Shown here piece by piece: positions 4,980 to 7,433 of a DNA stretch of 7,433 bases. The translations under genes were made by a program, and so were the position numbers. Position 1 is the stretch's first letter. Every line of letters starts with the position of its first letter. The notes beneath the pieces are model-generated. The model saw nothing but the letters and a program-made list of their open reading frames with translations. It was not told where the DNA came from and ran no database searches. The stretch is from an uncultured Porphyromonadaceae bacterium (GTDB taxonomy: Bacteria > Bacteroidota > Bacteroidia > Bacteroidales > Muribaculaceae): positions 1 to 7,433 of the forward strand of contig CAMWIF010000124.1 in assembly GCA_947174225.1 (NCBI GenBank), read 5' to 3'.

Positions 4980-7433
4980 CTACTCGCGGTAGTAGACTCT
5001 CTTCACACGGGGAGACACGGAGGTGAGTATTTCGTAAGGAATGGTATCGAGGAGGTCGGCAAGACGTTGCACAGATGCCTCCTGACCAAAGATCTCAACC
5101 GAATCGCCAACGTTGCAGTCAATGTCGGTGACATCAATCATACAGGCGTCCATACAGATATTTCCAACTGTAGGGGCGTCTTGTCCGTTTACTTTCACTG
5201 ATACTGCTCCGCGACCGAAATGGCGATTCATACCATCGGCATAGCCTATCGGTATTGTGGCTATACGTGACTTCCGTGTCAATTTTCCCTTTCTGCCATA
5301 GCCTATAGTTTCCTCCTTCTCCCACTCGCGTATGGCGATTATGACAGTTCGGAGAGAAGACACTACCGAAAGTGGCTTTTCGATATTCTCAGGAAGGGTG
5401 TTCGCACCGTATAGCCCAATACCGAGACGTGCCATATCGTAATGGTGTTCCGGAAAGCGCAAGATACCGGCAGAGTTGAGTATATGTCGTTTCACAGGAT
5501 AAGGACAACGTGCCAGCACAAACTCTGTCATATCTTTGAAGCGCGATAATTGCAGATTAGTGTAATCATCCATATCAACACAATCAGCAGTGGCTAAGTG
5601 AGAGAACATCGAAGCTAATTTTACACCTTTCTGTGAGAGGATGAGATCAATTGCTTCTTGCAACTCATACGGTAGCAGACCGGTGCGGTGCATTCCGGTG
5701 TCAAGTTTAAGGTGTATGGGATAATCCTTTACATTGTTTTTCTCCGCTTCCCGTATCACGTCGCGCAGCATATCAAGAGAATATACCTCCGGTTCGAGCC
5801 GATTGGCAAACATCGACTTATAGTTTACCACCTTCGGATTCATCACCATAATCGGCATTGTTATACCATTACGGCGCAGGTCGATTCCTTCGTCGAGGAC
5901 TGCCACTGCCAAGTAGGCAGCTCCCGAATCCTGTAAGGTCTTGGCTATCTCATAGCTTCCCGCTCCGTAGCCGAAAGCCTTAACCATAGCCACGATACCT
6001 GTACCTTCCGGCAGATGGCTACGGAAATAATTGTAATTCTCAACGATAGCGTCCAAGTTCACTTCCAGCACGGTCTCGTGCTTACGTGCCTCAAGCATTT
6101 CACTGATACGTGAGAAGTCGAATTCCGGGGCACCTTTCACAAGAATGATTTCCGAATCGAAGTCAGAGGGGGATAGTTTCTGAAGAAATTGCTCGGTTGA
6201 GTCGAAGAAGGTGGCATTGGAGCCGAATAGGTGGCTATGTGCTTTGAGAGCTTCCCCGACTCCGATGAAACGTTCTACGCCTGACTCCTTCACCGCTTCT
6301 GCTATAGCCTCATATATCTCAGACCCTCCGGATGTCTCGTGGCGGATGTCGCTGAGTATTAGTGTCGGGTGCTGATGAGGCATAGCTCGGCGTATCATAA
6401 AATTGATGGCAGGACGGAGGGAGGAGAAATCGCTTGTATAGGAATCGTGTATTATGGAACAGTTGTTGACTCCCTCAGTCACATTAAGGCGTGTGCCAAT
6501 ACGGTGAAGATGTTTAAATCTTTCCTTGATTACTTCCTCAGATATACCTTCTGTTAGCATAAAGCTAAGAGCCGCACCGACATTTTCAAGCTCCTCTTTG
6601 GATTTGACCGGAGCCGTGATGGTGTTTTTTTTACCTTGAAATGTATATCTTACCTCGGTTGTGTCTTTATGCGGGTCTAATTCGGCTTGCAGATACACAT
6701 CTGCTTCAGGTTTGCTGATTGACCAAGCTATCTCTTTAACATCGCCATTATGGTTACGTTGCTTCTCTATCGCCTCTTTTAAATAAGGAGAGTCTATATT
6801 GTAGATTATTGTCTTTACAGAATCAGGAGAAGTAAGAGTGGCTTTTTCTTCGGCTTTCTCTTTAAGCGACTTGAAACCGTCAGCGTGGGCATCTCCTATA
6901 TTGGTGATGATGACGGTTTGCGGCTGAATGCAGTCAGCTAAGATTTTCATCTCCCCGGGTTTGGAAATACCGGCTTCGATAAGAGCTAATTCTGTTGTGG
7001 GTTCAATCTCCCAAAGTGACAATGGGACACCGATCTGGGAATTGAAGCTACGAGGGGAGCGGGCAATTTCACACAGTGGCTCCATAAGTTGGAAAATCCA
7101 TTCTTTCACTGTAGTTTTACCACGGCTTCCGGTAATTCCTACTATTTCGGTGGTACTACCTTCTTCTATAGCAGTATCTTCAGCTTGGGAGTTCTTATCC
7201 TTTTCGGCTTGACACTCTTTGCTATTTCCGGGTATGCACTCCTTATCTTTAATAAGAGGCACCTTATTCTTAATAAGGTGAGAGGCATAAGAGGCAATCT
7301 TTTGTAAAGCTGTGACTACATCATCAGTGACAATGAAGTTGACATCAGTTTTATCGGCAAAATCTTCAGGAATTTCGTTTACCACGAAGTGTCGTACACC
7401 CTTCTTGTAAAGTTCTTCAATAAACTTATGTCC
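4980..7433 (-). CDS. murF-alr: MurF-alanine racemase fusion (5' end beyond the right window edge)
   Basis: A bifunctional peptidoglycan-precursor enzyme typical of Bacteroidota. The MurF half adds D-Ala-D-Ala to UDP-MurNAc-tripeptide using ATP; the PLP-dependent half converts L- to D-alanine. The minus strand is open from the edge at 7433 to the TAG at 4980-4982, giving 817 codons. A GTG at 7383-7385 is not the true start, because upstream codons in frame read GHKFIEELYKKGVRHFVV, which is conserved MurF N-terminal sequence. Numbering from the edge, MurF motifs are GITGSRGKTT (99-108, P-loop), SPRSFNSQIGVPLSLW (126-141), TNIGDAHADGF (177-187), HDSYTSD (329-335) and LVKGAPEFDF (431-440). The Alr half begins near HETVLEVNLDAI (452-463), with PLP lysine 485 in AMVKAFGYGAG, HLKLDTGMHRTG (574-585), IPIGYADG (727-734, catalytic Tyr731) and NICMDACMIDVT (758-769). 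A hydrophilic repeat-bearing insertion lies just before the P-loop. Both active sites appear intact. Confidence 0.96.
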   Translation of the reverse strand, partial: GHKFIEELYKKGVRHFVVNEIPEDFADKTDVNFIVTDDVVTALQKIASYASHLIKNKVPLIKDKECIPGNSKECQAEKDKNSQAEDTAIEEGSTTEIVGITGSRGKTTVKEWIFQLMEPLCEIARSPRSFNSQIGVPLSLWEIEPTTELALIEAGISKPGEMKILADCIQPQTVIITNIGDAHADGFKSLKEKAEEKATLTSPDSVKTIIYNIDSPYLKEAIEKQRNHNGDVKEIAWSISKPEADVYLQAELDPHKDTTEVRYTFQGKKNTITAPVKSKEELENVGAALSFMLTEGISEEVIKERFKHLHRIGTRLNVTEGVNNCSIIHDSYTSDFSSLRPAINFMIRRAMPHQHPTLILSDIRHETSGGSEIYEAIAEAVKESGVERFIGVGEALKAHSHLFGSNATFFDSTEQFLQKLSPSDFDSEIILVKGAPEFDFSRISEMLEARKHETVLEVNLDAIVENYNYFRSHLPEGTGIVAMVKAFGYGAGSYEIAKTLQDSGAAYLAVAVLDEGIDLRRNGITMPIMVMNPKVVNYKSMFANRLEPEVYSLDMLRDVIREAEKNNVKDYPIHLKLDTGMHRTGLLPYELQEAIDLILSQKGVKLASMFSHLATADCVDMDDYTNLQLSRFKDMTEFVLARCPYPVKRHILNSAGILRFPEHHYDMARLGIGLYGANTLPENIEKPLSVVSSLRTVIIAIREWEKEETIGYGRKGKLTRKSRIATIPIGYADGMNRHFGRGAVSVKVNGQDAPTVGNICMDACMIDVTDIDCNVGDSVEIFGQEASVQRLADLLDTIPYEILTSVSPRVKRVYYRE
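7236..7277 (-). repeat. In-frame imperfect tandem repeat (two 21-bp units) inside murF-alr
   Basis: Two adjacent 21-bp units encode LIKNKVP (7277-7257) and LIKDKEC (7256-7236). The first 16 bases of the plus-strand copies, CCTTATTCTTAATAAG (7262-7277) and CCTTATCTTTAATAAG (7241-7256), agree at 14 of 16 positions. The period is exactly seven codons, so the frame is kept. The pattern suggests local slippage or duplication that lengthened the linker before the MurF P-loop. Confidence 0.6.
7260..7280. repeat. Perfect 9-bp inverted repeat with 3-nt loop inside murF-alr
   Basis: CACCTTATT (7260-7268) and AATAAGGTG (7272-7280) are exact reverse complements separated by CTT. It lies within the coding sequence and overlaps the first copy of the 21-bp tandem repeat. 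The transcript could form a tight nine-pair hairpin here. There is no adjacent T-tract, so it is not called a terminator. Confidence 0.55.

Noticed and set aside
4979..4993. Hairpin at the xseB/murF-alr junction as a bidirectional terminator
   Set aside because: Only five base pairs form and there is no T-tract on either side. The bases are explained by the C-terminal codons of murF-alr.
7383..7385. A GTG start giving an 801-residue MurF-Alr
   Set aside because: The frame stays open to the window edge, and the upstream codons encode conserved MurF sequence (GHKFIEELYKKGVRHFVV), so the gene is simply cut by the window.
1..7433. A new defence, mobile or biosynthetic system
   Set aside because: Five of the six genes belong to well-known housekeeping families and the sixth is a single uncharacterised secreted protein. 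I saw no transposase, integrase, phage gene, CRISPR repeats, toxin-antitoxin pair or tRNA.

Overview
The window looks like chromosomal DNA of a Bacteroidota member, most likely order Bacteroidales and plausibly close to Muribaculaceae. Three things point there: a MurF-Alr fusion protein, a secreted DUF4831-type protein, and a promoter upstream of the aldolase gene that fits the Bacteroidales consensus (TTTG / 19-nt spacer / TAnnTTTG). The family-level placement is inference from protein character, not from a search.

Layout. Bases 1-475 (minus strand) hold the N-terminal 158 codons of a class II fructose-bisphosphate aldolase that runs off the left edge. Bases 476-677 are a divergent intergenic region. 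It carries a well-formed aldolase promoter, a GC-rich hairpin in the aldolase leader, and a possible -7 element for the rightward genes. Bases 678-4979 (plus strand) hold four closely spaced genes: nnr (NAD(P)HX epimerase/dehydratase), a secreted DUF4831-family protein, xseA and xseB (the two subunits of exonuclease VII). The first three are separated by 42 and 4 nt. A 113-nt spacer with a possible stem separates xseA from xseB. Bases 4980-7433 (minus strand) hold a murF-alr fusion gene whose 5' end lies beyond the right edge. Its stop codon directly abuts that of xseB with no base between them.

How the genes work together. These are housekeeping functions: glycolysis/gluconeogenesis (aldolase), repair of damaged nicotinamide cofactors (Nnr), ssDNA processing in DNA repair (XseA/XseB), and peptidoglycan precursor synthesis (the Alr domain makes D-alanine; the MurF domain attaches D-Ala-D-Ala to the UDP-MurNAc-tripeptide). 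XseA and XseB form one enzyme. The shared placement of nnr and the DUF4831 gene shows no obvious pathway link.

I found no mobile element, CRISPR array, tRNA/rRNA gene, phage gene or defence system, and I do not see a new multi-gene system. The points most worth a second look are a repeat-bearing hydrophilic insertion just before the MurF P-loop, the structured aldolase leader, the xseA-xseB spacer and the uncharacterised DUF4831 protein.
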